Positions 55,696 to 64,000 of a stretch of 64,000 nucleotides of DNA are shown here, piece after piece. Both the position numbers and the translations under genes were made by a program. The stretch comes from Clostridia bacterium (GTDB taxonomy: Bacteria > Bacillota > Clostridia > Oscillospirales > Feifaniaceae): the NCBI GenBank assembly GCA_017517965.1, contig JAFWXR010000017.1, positions 1 to 64,000 on the forward strand, read 5' to 3'. The notes beneath the pieces were generated by a model. That model saw only the letters and a list, made by a program, of their open reading frames with translations, made no database searches and had not been told where the DNA came from. Numbering within the stretch: the stretch's first letter is position 1; every line of letters begins with the position of its first letter.

Positions 55696-57282
55696 GTTAT
55701 TGTACATATTAAGATAGTCCGTACCCGATTTAGACCAGCTGAAATCTATATTCATAATGTGTTTTTTGAGATTTTCAAAGTTGTCTTTATCGTGGAAAAG
55801 AGTAATTGCACGGTAGATGGTATGCAACATCTCCTGCGCATTGTAATTGTCAAACACAAAGCCGTTTCCTTCACCGTAACCGCAGTCCTGTATAGAGTCG
55901 CCCAGACCGCCCGTTTTACGTACTATCGGAACAGTTCCGTAACGTGAGGCTATCATCTGTGCCAGACCGCAAGGCTCGCTCTTTGAAGGCATCAGGAATA
56001 TATCGGCACCGCTGTAAATTCTTCTGGCAAGTGCCTTGTCGAATGCAAGAAACAGTTTCATTTTGTCGGGATGTCTCTGTTCAAGTCCTTTAAAGAAGTC
56101 TTCATATTGCTTGTCGCCCGTACCAAGAATGATTAACTGACAGTTGCAGTTTGTAAGAAGTTCATCGGCTATATTCATAACGAGATCGAGACCCTTGTGA
56201 GCTACAAGTCGGGTTATCATTGCGACAACCGGTATATTTGCATCTTCAGGCAGACCCGCTTCTTTCTGGAGGGCAGCCTTGCACACTTCTTTGCCCGAAA
56301 GGTCATCCGAACTGAATTTTTTAACCATCAGTTCACCGTTTCTCGGGTCGTATCCCTTTTCGTCAATGCCGTTTAATATACCTGCAAGCTTATAGTTGTG
56401 TTCACGGAGTATTTTGTCCAGACCGTGTGCGAAATATTCAGTCTGTATTTCGCCTGCATACGAGGGGCTTACCGTTGTAACCTTGTTTGAACAAGCGATA
56501 GCACCTTTCATAAGGTTGATGCAACCTTCGTACTCAACGAAATGCAGCGCTTCGGTGCCGAGACCGAATACGTCGCCGAGAATATACGGGTCGTATTTGC
56601 CCTGATATTCAATGTTGTGTATGGTAAACACGGTTTTTACATCGGGATAATAGTATTTTGCGTTGAGGTAAATCGGAATAAGCGCAGTCTGCCAGTCGTG
56701 TGCATGAACGACGTCGGGAACGTATGAAAGCTGATTCCAGCATTCAAGAACCGCCGTGCAGAAGAAAGCGTAACGCTCTGCATCGTCAAAGTGACCGTAG
56801 AGACCGTCGCGTCCGAAATAGTATTCGTTGTCGATGAAGTAATAGGAAACGCCGTCTTTCACAAGCCTGAAGACACCGCAGTAAAGTGTACGCCATGCAA
56901 CGTGAACGTCAAAGCACTTTAAGAACTCCATCTTTTCACGGTATTCACCGCCTATTGATTTGTAAAGAGGAACGAAAACCGACACTTCACATCCGAGTGA
57001 TGCGAGAGCAGGGGGGAGTGAGCCTATAACTTCACCCAGACCGCCCGTTGCACAGAAGGGCAGACACTCAGAAGCAACGAACATAATTTTCTTTGCAGGA
57101 GGTGCAGTCTTTTTCTGTGTCGTTTTCTTTGTTGTGGTCTTTTTGGTTGTCGTGCTCTTTTTTGTTGTGGAAGTCTTTTTCGTTGTTGTAGATTTTTTGG
57201 GAGTAGTGGTCTTTTTTACTGTTTTTTTTGCTGAAGCAGCCGATTCGGCTGCTTCAGTTTTTGTTTTTTTGGTCTGTGCCAT
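55687..57282 (-). CDS. glgA: Glycogen synthase (ADP-glucose, GT5) with cationic N-terminal tail
   Basis: 531 residues; elongates alpha-1,4-glucan from ADP-glucose. The catalytic part starts near residue 66 with KIMFVASECLPFCATGGLGEVIGSLP, carrying the KTGGL-type motif as ATGGLGE. Later motifs are HAHDWQTALIP, LLNGIDEKGYDP-like AGILNGIDEKGYDP, SKSEPCGLAQMIASRYG and RKTGGLGDSI. The first 65 residues are unusual: nearly all Lys, Thr, Ser and Ala with repeated KKSTTTKK units. Start overlaps the glgD stop as TAATG. Confidence 0.95.
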   Translation of the reverse strand: MAQTKKTKTEAAESAASAKKTVKKTTTPKKSTTTKKTSTTKKSTTTKKTTTKKTTQKKTAPPAKKIMFVASECLPFCATGGLGEVIGSLPPALASLGCEVSVFVPLYKSIGGEYREKMEFLKCFDVHVAWRTLYCGVFRLVKDGVSYYFIDNEYYFGRDGLYGHFDDAERYAFFCTAVLECWNQLSYVPDVVHAHDWQTALIPIYLNAKYYYPDVKTVFTIHNIEYQGKYDPYILGDVFGLGTEALHFVEYEGCINLMKGAIACSNKVTTVSPSYAGEIQTEYFAHGLDKILREHNYKLAGILNGIDEKGYDPRNGELMVKKFSSDDLSGKEVCKAALQKEAGLPEDANIPVVAMITRLVAHKGLDLVMNIADELLTNCNCQLIILGTGDKQYEDFFKGLEQRHPDKMKLFLAFDKALARRIYSGADIFLMPSKSEPCGLAQMIASRYGTVPIVRKTGGLGDSIQDCGYGEGNGFVFDNYNAQEMLHTIYRAITLFHDKDNFENLKKHIMNIDFSWSKSGTDYLNMYNNLI

Positions 57283-58394
57283 TATATCATCTTACCTTTC
57301 GCAATATAGAATGGGAGGTCTTCACAACCTGAGAGGTTGCGACCGTCCTTAACGACTACGTTTCTGTCTGAAACGACGCAATTTAAGTTTGCATTGTCCG
57401 AAATAACAGTGTCACGCATAATGATACTGTTTTTTACAACGGCACCCTTGCCTACTTTTACACATCTGTGGAGAATGCAGTTTTCAACGGTACCTTCAAT
57501 TATACAGCCGTCTGCTATCATTGAATTTACAACCTTTGCATCGTCACCGTATTTTGTGGAGAATGAGTCTTTGATTCTTGTGTATACAGGTCTTTCATCG
57601 TTGCCGAAGAGAGTGTCACGTACATCTTTGTCAAGAAGACGCATATCTTCACGGTAGTATGACTCAAGGCTGTTTATCTGCGCATAGTAGCCGTCAAATT
57701 TGTAAGCCATTATCTTGTATGAGTCGAGATTGGGGGCAAGTATATCACGGGACATACTTGAATATCCGTGTGCTATTGCATCTGAAATAAACGTCAGAAG
57801 AAGTGAACGTTTCATAACGGTAATGTTGATGGAAACGTTTCTCTGTCCCGGCATATTTGTATAAACGCCTATGTCGGTTATCTTACCTTTGTTGTTGAGT
57901 GTGAATACAGTTTCGGGCGCGTCACCGACGGTCTGTCTTCTGTATACGCAGGTTACGTCTGCATTTTCTTCTATGTGCTTTGCAAGGACGTCTGCAAGAG
58001 GAATGTTTGATGCTGCATCGCAGTCGGAAAGGATAACGTATTCCTCGGTTGCGTCGGAAATATATACCTGCGCACTCTTGAGTGCTTCAAGACGGTTGTG
58101 GTAGAGACTGTCATATGAACGGTCGCTGAACGGAGGAATTATGACAAGACCGCCGTTTTTTCTTGCGAGATCCCAGTCTTTACCGCTTCCGACGTGATTT
58201 ATAAGTGACTGATAATGTTTGTTAGCAATGATTCCCACGTTAACAATACCGGCATTTACCATATTTGAAAGAGCAAAGTCTATCAGACGGTATCTGCAGG
58301 CAAAGGGGATAGAAGCCACGGTTCTTTCTTTCGTGAGCTCCGGGTTGTACTTATCGTGTATATTTGAAAAGATTATTCCGAGTGCATTACTCAT
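57282..58394 (-). CDS. glgD: GlgD, ADP-glucose pyrophosphorylase regulatory-type subunit
   Basis: 370 residues: nucleotidyltransferase domain followed by a left-handed beta-helix. It starts ALGIIFSNIHDKYNPELTKERTVASIPFACRYRLIDFALSN, with the GGxGxRL nucleotide loop of true enzymes replaced by FSNIHD. That makes it a poor catalyst alone. In Firmicutes it forms a hetero-oligomer with GlgC and raises its activity. Lies 13 bases after glgC with an AAGGAG site. Confidence 0.94.
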   Translation of the reverse strand: MSNALGIIFSNIHDKYNPELTKERTVASIPFACRYRLIDFALSNMVNAGIVNVGIIANKHYQSLINHVGSGKDWDLARKNGGLVIIPPFSDRSYDSLYHNRLEALKSAQVYISDATEEYVILSDCDAASNIPLADVLAKHIEENADVTCVYRRQTVGDAPETVFTLNNKGKITDIGVYTNMPGQRNVSINITVMKRSLLLTFISDAIAHGYSSMSRDILAPNLDSYKIMAYKFDGYYAQINSLESYYREDMRLLDKDVRDTLFGNDERPVYTRIKDSFSTKYGDDAKVVNSMIADGCIIEGTVENCILHRCVKVGKGAVVKNSIIMRDTVISDNANLNCVVSDRNVVVKDGRNLSGCEDLPFYIAKGKMI

Positions 58395-58407
58395 TTTAGT
58401 ATTCTCC

Positions 58408-59595
58408 TTACTGCAGATTTTTGTCTATCATTTCGCCGCCGGCGACAGTCTGATTTTCGCCTACAGTGATGTCGTTTGCAACGACGGTAATACCGCCCTT
58501 GCCGTTCTCATCGCCGATTTTTGCACCCGATTTAACGTCGGCATTCTCGGCTATTATCGAATAATTGATATTTGCATCCGAACGGACCGTAGCACCGCTC
58601 ATTATAACGCTGTTGCGGATAACTGCGCCCTTTTCAACGGTGATACTGTCAAAAAGAACGGAGTTTTCAACCGTACCGTTAATCTCGCAACCTTCGGCAA
58701 TAAGTGAGTTTTTAATCTTTGCATCATTTCCTATGTAATGGGGATTCTTGGGGAAGTGACGGTAATATACTCTGTTGTCGGGCGAGTTGAGGTCAAGTGA
58801 AGGATTGTCGCCCAAAAGGTCCATATTTGCTTCCCAGAGTGAACTGATTGTACCAACGTCCTTCCAGTAACCCGAGAATTCATATGCGTACATAACACAG
58901 TTGTCGTTTAACATATTGGGTATGATGTTCTTACCGAAGTCGTTTGATGAATTGGGGTCAGCCTCATCTGCCTCCAGATACGAGAAGAGCTTATCTGCAC
59001 TGAATACGTAAACACCCATTGATGCCTTCGTACTCTTGGGTTTGGCAGGCTTTTCTTCAAACTCGACGATGCGGTTGTTCTTGTCGGTATTCATAATGCC
59101 GAAACGGCTTGCTTCTTCTATCGGCACGTTTAAAACGGCGATAGTACAGTCTGCACCGTTTTTGATATGAGCATCGATCATTTTGCTGTAATCCATCTTA
59201 TAAATGTGGTCACCCGATAAAACGAGGATATATTCGGGATTATACCTCTTCATAAAGGCTATATTCTGATATATGGCATTGGCAGTACCCTTGTACCAGG
59301 CAGCACCTTTTGTGTCCTGATACGGAGGAAGAATGTGAACACCGCCGTTTGTTCTGTCAAGATCCCACGGTTCGCCGTTTCCGATGTAGTCATTAAGTTC
59401 AAGCGGCTGATACTGGGTGAGAACGCCAACGGTATCTATACCTGAATTTATACAGTTGGAAAGGGTGAAATCAATGATTCGGTATTTACTGCCGAAACGT
59501 ACCGCAGGTTTGGCAACTGATGTTGTCAGGGAATATAGCCTGCTTCCCTGACCGCCCGCAAGGAGCATTGCAACGCACTTTTTTTTCTTAATCAT
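58408..59595 (-). CDS. glgC: Glucose-1-phosphate adenylyltransferase GlgC
   Basis: 395 residues, making ADP-glucose from ATP and glucose 1-phosphate. N-terminal nucleotide loop [27 protein letters not shown], substrate site [15 protein letters not shown] and [20 protein letters not shown], then a beta-helix domain with hexapeptide turns. Its ATG overlaps the glgB stop as ATGA. It is the catalytic partner of GlgD in the next gene. Confidence 0.96.
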   Translation of the reverse strand: MIKKKKCVAMLLAGGQGSRLYSLTTSVAKPAVRFGSKYRIIDFTLSNCINSGIDTVGVLTQYQPLELNDYIGNGEPWDLDRTNGGVHILPPYQDTKGAAWYKGTANAIYQNIAFMKRYNPEYILVLSGDHIYKMDYSKMIDAHIKNGADCTIAVLNVPIEEASRFGIMNTDKNNRIVEFEEKPAKPKSTKASMGVYVFSADKLFSYLEADEADPNSSNDFGKNIIPNMLNDNCVMYAYEFSGYWKDVGTISSLWEANMDLLGDNPSLDLNSPDNRVYYRHFPKNPHYIGNDAKIKNSLIAEGCEINGTVENSVLFDSITVEKGAVIRNSVIMSGATVRSDANINYSIIAENADVKSGAKIGDENGKGGITVVANDITVGENQTVAGGEMIDKNLQ

Positions 59596-61517
59596 AATGA
59601 TTTTCCACCTTCTGTTGAATTTGAATTTTTTCTTATTGGTTTTAATACGACTGCACCAAGCGGTGGCAGTGTAAATGAAATGTGTTTTGAATACCCGTGA
59701 CTTTCACCTTTTTTCATACGTATCGCACGGGGATTGGTGTATCCTTTGCCGCCGTATTTAACGTTATCGCTGTTAAATACCTCTTTGTAACTTGCGGCAT
59801 CGGGAAGTCCTAAAATGAACTGTTCCCTCAGAACAGGTGCAAAATTGATGACAAATACAAGTTCATCACCTTTATCGTCAATTCTTCGGTATGCAAGGAT
59901 ATTTCTGTCCGAATCCGTCGGCTCTATCCAATGAAAACCGTTCCAGCTGTCATCGGCTTGCCACATAGGAGGGGAATCAAGGTAAAAATTATTCGCATCC
60001 CTGAAGTAATTTTTTAGTTTTCTGTGACTTTCAAAGTCTAAAAGCGACCAGTCAAGTTCTTTCGTGCAGTTCCACTCGTTAAACTGACCCAGTTCCGCAC
60101 CCATAAACATAAGTTTTTTGCCCGGATGAGAAAGCATATACATCAGAAATCCGCGAAGACCTGCAAATTTGTCTTCGTAAGGCCCCGGCATTTTGTTCAA
60201 GAGCGAACCTTTGCCGTATACCACTTCATCATGTGATATCGGAAGAATAAAATTCTCCGAAAAAGCGTACATAAGCGGAAACGTCAGTTTTCCGTGAATA
60301 TATTTTCGCCCTATGGGGTCGGTCTTTATATACTGTAATACGTCGTTCATCCAACCCATATTCCATTTAAAATTAAAACCGAGACCGCCGTCATACGGGG
60401 GACGTGTGACCATTGGCCATGCAGTCGATTCCTCAGCAATCATAAGAACCGAAGGGTTGGCACTGAGTACTGCTGAATTGAGTTTTTTCAAAAAGGCGAC
60501 GGCTTCAAGATTTTCCTTTCCGCCGTATACGTTCGGTTGCCAGTTTTCTCTGTCGTAGTCAAGATAGAGCATTGAGGCAACAGCATCGACACGCAGAGCA
60601 TCTATATGGTATTCCTTTATCCAGAACATAGCGCTTGATATAAGAAATGACTGCACTTCGTTTCTGCCGAAATCGAAAACCCTCGTACCCCATCTTTCAT
60701 GCTCACGCCTTAATGGATTGGGGTCTTCGTAAAGACAACCGCCGTCAAATTCATACAGACCGTGCTCGTCTTTCGGGAAATGTGCGGGCACCCAGTCCAT
60801 AATCACGCCGATACCGTTTCTGTGCGCCTTGTTCACAAAATATTTGAAGTCTTCAGGTTTGCCAAAGCGTGAAGTGGGGGCAAAATAGCCCGTTACCTGA
60901 TAACCCCACGAACCGTCATACGGGTATTCCGTTATGGGCAGCAGTTCTATATGCGTATAACCCATATCCTTCACGTATGGTATCAACTCATCTGCAAGTT
61001 TACGGTAATCGTACGGAGAACCGTCTTCATAGGTTTTCCATGAAGCAGGTTGTGATTCATATATATTCATCGGCGAGTGATATATGTCGGTCTGCGCTCT
61101 GTTTTTGAGCCAGGTGCCGTCACTCCATTTGAATTTGCCCTTTAAGGAATACAGTTTTGATGCGGTTCCCGGACGGGTTTCACAGTGAAAAGCAAAAGGG
61201 TCAGCCTTGAGCACCGATTTACCGTCAGGGGAAATAATGCAGTATTTATAGTTGGAATATTCGGCAAGGTCGGGAATAAACGTTTCCCATATCTCACCGC
61301 CGTCTATCCTCTCCATAGGATGAGCAAATGGGTCCCAACCGTTAAAATCGCCTACAACTGAAACGTGTGTGGCTGACGGTGCCCATACCCTGAAGGAGAA
61401 ACCGACCGTTTTGTCGGATAAAACCTTGTGAGAACCCAAAAATGAGTAAAGCTCAAAATTGTTTCCTTCGTGAAAAAGAAACTTTGCAAAACTGTTGTCT
61501 TTGCCGTATTGTTCCAT
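59592..61517 (-). CDS. glgB: 1,4-alpha-glucan branching enzyme
   Basis: 641 residues, GH13, forming alpha-1,6 branches. An N-terminal CBM48 ([24 protein letters not shown]) precedes the barrel. Conserved regions: [35 protein letters not shown] (nucleophile Asp), [13 protein letters not shown] (acid Glu), and [24 protein letters not shown] 61517 follows AAGGAG; the in-frame extension to 61574 overlaps the promoter. First gene of the glycogen operon. Confidence 0.96.
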   Translation of the reverse strand: MEQYGKDNSFAKFLFHEGNNFELYSFLGSHKVLSDKTVGFSFRVWAPSATHVSVVGDFNGWDPFAHPMERIDGGEIWETFIPDLAEYSNYKYCIISPDGKSVLKADPFAFHCETRPGTASKLYSLKGKFKWSDGTWLKNRAQTDIYHSPMNIYESQPASWKTYEDGSPYDYRKLADELIPYVKDMGYTHIELLPITEYPYDGSWGYQVTGYFAPTSRFGKPEDFKYFVNKAHRNGIGVIMDWVPAHFPKDEHGLYEFDGGCLYEDPNPLRREHERWGTRVFDFGRNEVQSFLISSAMFWIKEYHIDALRVDAVASMLYLDYDRENWQPNVYGGKENLEAVAFLKKLNSAVLSANPSVLMIAEESTAWPMVTRPPYDGGLGFNFKWNMGWMNDVLQYIKTDPIGRKYIHGKLTFPLMYAFSENFILPISHDEVVYGKGSLLNKMPGPYEDKFAGLRGFLMYMLSHPGKKLMFMGAELGQFNEWNCTKELDWSLLDFESHRKLKNYFRDANNFYLDSPPMWQADDSWNGFHWIEPTDSDRNILAYRRIDDKGDELVFVINFAPVLREQFILGLPDAASYKEVFNSDNVKYGGKGYTNPRAIRMKKGESHGYSKHISFTLPPLGAVVLKPIRKNSNSTEGGKSL

Positions 61518-61545
61518 TTGGGACTCCTTATAATTCTTTAAGTAA

Positions 61546-61574
61546 ATTATACAACTATAGGTGAAATCTTTCAA
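61546..61574 (-). promoter_or_regulatory. Promoter of the glycogen operon
   Basis: On the minus strand TTGAAA (61574-61569), 17 bases, TATAAT (61551-61546), then a leader of about 30 bases to glgB. Confidence 0.8.
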
Positions 61575-61661
61575 GCCAAATTGTTAAAAATATCCAATAA
61601 AAATGCGCGTTTTGACGATTTTTTTCGGATTTTGGCGCAAAATAGAGAAAAAAGGGTAAAG

Positions 61662-61704
61662 AAAGAAGAGATCACGGTCATATTTTACCCATAATCTCTT
61701 CTTT
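61662..61704 (-). terminator. Hairpin after the 41-codon gene
   Basis: 11-pair stem (61662-61672 with 61694-61704) with a 21-base loop; GGGTAAA (61654-61660) and TTTACCC (61684-61690) could pair instead. T-rich on the minus strand. Confidence 0.6.
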
Positions 61705-61739
61705 AAAACTGTCGGAAAATGTTGTTCTGTGTGAAAATT

Positions 61740-61865
61740 TCAGGCTGCACGGTCGTTTCTTCGGCTTTCCATTGCACGTGCAATTTCTTTTCTTTCCTTC
61801 TCTTCAATGTGACATTGATCTGCCCAACACCACAGGATGAGTATAATGATAAGCATACAAAGCAT
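61740..61865 (-). CDS. 41-residue membrane peptide
   Basis: Short gene beginning MLCMLIIILILWCWADQCH and ending IARAMESRRNDRAA. A GGAGG ribosome site lies eight bases before the ATG. One hydrophobic helix (about 2-14) with cysteines and tryptophans is followed by a charged helix (EEKERKEIARAMESRR). It follows the WYL regulator gene on the same strand, with a terminator on each side. Function unknown. It is supported only by ribosome site, composition and framing hairpins. Confidence 0.55.
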   Translation of the reverse strand: MLCMLIIILILWCWADQCHIEEKERKEIARAMESRRNDRAA

Positions 61866-61908
61866 GGGGAATACCTCCGTTTCTTTTGTAGCTTAATCAT
61901 AAAGGAAA

Positions 61909-61932
61909 AGGTGTCCTATAATTCGGACACCT
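61909..61932 (-). terminator. Terminator overlapping the WYL gene stop
   Basis: Stem AGGTGTCC (61909-61916) with GGACACCT (61925-61932), then TTTTCCTTT on the minus strand. Confidence 0.7.
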
Positions 61933-62914
61933 AATGTGATTTTAAAATGTTTTTCAAATGCTCTGTATAAAGTTGTTTTGCGCTGTCTGGGGCGAGAATT
62001 TTCGCCTTATCTCCAAGTCCTGCAAGCCAGCCGTAAAACTGAGGACTCATATTGATTCCCACACGGACGGAAAAGGTGTTTTCGTCAACGGGTGATACGG
62101 TTACTTCTGTGCCGAAACGGTCAAAAACGACGTCACTTAAAGAGTTGTCGAAAGCAAGCGTGATAAACTGTAATTCGCCGCCGAACATCGAAAATTTTTC
62201 ACGGCAGAATTTAGCCATATCGAAGGAGGCCGTGCTCTCATCTTCATAACGGTTAGTGTCGCATATTTCTATGCGTTCCATTCTGTCCACCCTGAAAGAA
62301 ACCATCTTGCCGTATTTCTCGTAGTATCCGATGAGATAGTAGTTACCGTCATTGTAGGTGAGACCGTAGGGGGAACAGACGTAACGCTCCTTGTTATTGC
62401 GGTAATGCTTTGTCTTGTCGGGTGCTATTTTAAAGTAAAGGAAGGAGATTTTCCTGTTTTCTGCGATGGCACGGTGGATAGAGTCGATATTGTAAAAAAT
62501 ACTTTCATTTTGTGATTTGACTCTGTTTTCGACAAAAACCTGTCTTCTTATCTGATGCGCATCGTGATTGCTGGCAAGTTTTTCGATATTTTTTATAAGC
62601 TGTTTCGATTTGCCGGCGGAAATGAATTTGGAAGCAGCAACCGTGTCTGCAAGCAATTTGAGTTCAGCAAGCTCAAAATCCCTGCTTGCAACGTAGTAAT
62701 TGTTTGATTTGGACTTGTCGCATATGATGTCCATACCGTAATCTTCGAGCAGAGCAATATCGCTGTAAATTGACTTTCTTTCGGCTTTAACGCCGTATTT
62801 TTCAAGCTTTGCGATGATATCTGCAACAGTAAGCGGATGTTCCTCGTCGGTTTCCGATAAAAGTATATCGCGGATATACAAAAGTTTAAGTTTCTGATTT
62901 TCGTAGCGTGCCAT
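61931..62914 (-). CDS. WYL-domain transcriptional regulator
   Basis: 327 residues. N-terminal HTH_11-type winged helix (LLYIRDILLSETDEEHPLTVADIIAKL, KAERKSIYSDIALLEDYG), then a WYL sensor domain at about 140-225 (ENRKISFLYFKI, YVCSPYGLTYNDGNYYLIGY, FRVDRMERIEI) and a WCX C-terminal domain. WYL proteins bind nucleic acid or nucleotide ligands and regulate many targets. ATG 62914 (MARYENQKLKLLYI) follows GAGAGGA; the longer frame to 63019 is rejected. It lies upstream of the glycogen operon and might control it, which is untested. Confidence 0.92.
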   Translation of the reverse strand: MARYENQKLKLLYIRDILLSETDEEHPLTVADIIAKLEKYGVKAERKSIYSDIALLEDYGMDIICDKSKSNNYYVASRDFELAELKLLADTVAASKFISAGKSKQLIKNIEKLASNHDAHQIRRQVFVENRVKSQNESIFYNIDSIHRAIAENRKISFLYFKIAPDKTKHYRNNKERYVCSPYGLTYNDGNYYLIGYYEKYGKMVSFRVDRMERIEICDTNRYEDESTASFDMAKFCREKFSMFGGELQFITLAFDNSLSDVVFDRFGTEVTVSPVDENTFSVRVGINMSPQFYGWLAGLGDKAKILAPDSAKQLYTEHLKNILKSH

Positions 62915-62945
62915 AAACTGATATCCTCTCGTAATTGTTGAATTC

Positions 62946-62974
62946 AGTTTAACATATACCATATGAATTTTCAA
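62946..62974 (-). promoter_or_regulatory. Promoter of the WYL gene
   Basis: On the minus strand TTGAAA (62974-62969), 17 bases, TAAACT (62951-62946). The 392-base gap from 62915 to 63307 holds only this promoter and the one at 63173-63200. Confidence 0.6.
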
Positions 62975-63172
62975 CGGTTGTATGTGGAGTACGGTTTGAA
63001 CTGTAAGAAATAAAGGCAAATTATGTATGCGGTCGAAAAAATGGGGGATCGATTTCCTCCATTATAGAGTTATCTATAAATCACAAGGGTTGATGTTTGG
63101 ATTTTTTTGCCTCAATAGTAAGAAAGTGTAAAAATTCAGTAAGAATTTAGAAAAAAAACAAGGGTTCAATAG

Positions 63173-63200
63173 TTGAAGTCGTTAGTTTTTATGATATTAT
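63173..63200 (+). promoter_or_regulatory. Possible promoter of the secreted-protein gene
   Basis: TTGAAG (63173-63178), 16 bases, TATTAT (63195-63200), leaving a leader of about 100 bases. Confidence 0.5.
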
Positions 63201-63307
63201 TTAGGTAAGGAATTGCAAAATACGTTGTGTAGAAAGCAATAAAAACGAACAGGAAAAATCTGTTATTTGTACAAAATTGTCGATGTTTTCGCAAAAGGAG
63301 GAAATTT

Positions 63308-64000
63308 ATGCGTAAATCAACAAGACTTTTGGCAATATTCCTTGCGGTTTTGATGACCGTATCGGTGTTGCCTGTAAGCGCGTTTGCTGCCAATAATGTT
63401 ATTTCGGCAGTCGACACGAGTGATCTCGTTATGGAAACGGTGTTTCCGTATACGAGCGGAAATGCTTACGTGGAGTCGCCTGTATTCTACCAGACGATAC
63501 CTGCAACGGTTGACGGTGTTGGAGTTGACCTTCCCGTTACGTGGACGTGTATCGATGCAGGCGGTTACAACGGCAAATCCACAGGGAAAGTATACAACTT
63601 CGAGGCTGAGGCAAACGGCTATACGTGGGATTGTGAAGTTCCTGTAATTAAAGTTACGGTGCTTGACGCCAAATGGGCCTCAAAATCGAAAAAAGACGGA
63701 TTTGCAACTGCAAGCGGTATGCCCGTTCCGTACGTTGTAAAAGGCAACGGCAACGGTGCAAACGACATATACGATGCTACGGGTTGCAACAAACTTCTTG
63801 TAGACCGCACTATTCCTACGGACTACAATCTCTATTCGGGTCTGCATAACAACGTGGCCGTTTCAGGCGGCTCAACAGGCACGTTGAGAATTGAGGTTAC
63901 GGACGGTGCTAACATACTGAAGGTAAACGGCAGCGGTCACGGTATAGCACATAACGGTGATTCATACGTTGTTGTCAACGATGCAACGATAGACGTTGTG
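63308..64000 (+). CDS. Secreted protein, N-terminal part (runs off the window)
   Basis: 231 residues are visible with no stop. The start has AAGGAGG seven bases upstream. A classic signal peptide (MRKSTRLLAIFLAVLMTVSVLPVSAFA) is probably cut after AFA. The mature part is rich in Val, Thr, Asp, Gly and Asn with beta-strand-like alternation, as in bacterial surface beta-sandwich domains (for example VDLPVTWTCIDAGGYNG and LRIEVTDGANILKVNGSG). No catalytic motif is visible. It is probably a large cell-surface or extracellular protein such as a cell-adhesion or glycan-binding protein. Confidence 0.85.
   Translation, partial: MRKSTRLLAIFLAVLMTVSVLPVSAFAANNVISAVDTSDLVMETVFPYTSGNAYVESPVFYQTIPATVDGVGVDLPVTWTCIDAGGYNGKSTGKVYNFEAEANGYTWDCEVPVIKVTVLDAKWASKSKKDGFATASGMPVPYVVKGNGNGANDIYDATGCNKLLVDRTIPTDYNLYSGLHNNVAVSGGSTGTLRIEVTDGANILKVNGSGHGIAHNGDSYVVVNDATIDVV

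Overview
The window reads as chromosomal DNA of a low- to mid-GC Gram-positive anaerobe of the class Clostridia, probably a gut Oscillospirales/Ruminococcus-like organism. This rests on gene content, not on any database search. Pointers are the GlgC plus GlgD pair of ADP-glucose pyrophosphorylase subunits, a CUC-specifier T-box in front of leuA, cofactor-independent phosphoglycerate mutase, an RNase J, a serC-serA-DUF1015 operon, DUF975 and YhfC-like membrane proteins, lipoboxes of clostridial type, AGGAGG-type ribosome sites and near-consensus TTGACA-17-TATAAT promoters. I saw no phage genes, transposase or CRISPR array.

Layout. 1-4580 (+): the end of a surface-polysaccharide-type cluster (end of an upstream protein, GT2 glycosyltransferase, membrane-anchored EAL protein, GtrB-like polyprenyl-type glycosyltransferase, acyltransferase-3), visibly more AT-rich than what follows. 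4763-6986 (+): feoA-feoB iron uptake. 7028-10583 (-): pgk-tpiA-gpmI glycolytic operon. 10657-11148 (-): trmL. 11290-15135 (+): secA and a YibE/F membrane protein. 15149-18048 (-): Leu T-box, leuA2 and an EamA transporter. 18228-19910 (-): a small unknown gene and gdhA. 20112-23634 (-): COG2509 flavoprotein, IscR-like Rrf2 regulator, and iscS-iscU behind their own palindromic operator. 23711-26499: an AraC regulator divergent from a GtaA-like glutaminase-family protein.

26547-31660 (+): two tandem paralogous lipoproteins, an MBOAT acyltransferase, a DHHW/AlgX-like protein and an acyltransferase-3, a plausible envelope acylation cassette. 31678-35116 (-): an SLC13/ArsB-like permease, an NSS sodium symporter and a DUF975 membrane protein. 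35365-38337 (+): large cytosolic GH2 beta-galactosidase. 38374-39330 (-): AEC transporter. 39407-40096: a mosaic of small hairpins and a tRNA-Lys/Glu/Asn cluster. 40176-40952 (+): YmdB-like phosphoesterase. 40978-44471 (-): serC-serA-DUF1015. 44540-48809 (+): YhfC-like protein, a terminal-inverted-repeat element, a degenerate phosphohexomutase-like protein and RNase J. 48945-49547 (+): XRE regulator with zinc ribbon. 49591-61574 (-): complete glycogen operon glgB-glgC-glgD-glgA-glgP-GH13-pgm. 61740-62974 (-): WYL regulator and a 41-residue membrane peptide. 63308-end (+): N-terminal part of a secreted protein.

How it fits together: lactose-type sugars (LacZ) and glucose phosphates feed glycolysis (pgk, tpiA, gpmI) or are stored as glycogen. 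3-phosphoglycerate is drained to serine by SerA/SerC. GdhA assimilates ammonium. FeoAB iron and IscSU feed Fe-S assembly under an Rrf2 sensor. The most interesting leads are the degenerate phosphomutase, the DUF1015 protein as a candidate missing serine-pathway enzyme, the duplicated-lipoprotein acylation cassette, the cationic low-complexity N-terminal tails on RNase J, GlgA and GlgP, and two structured non-coding elements.
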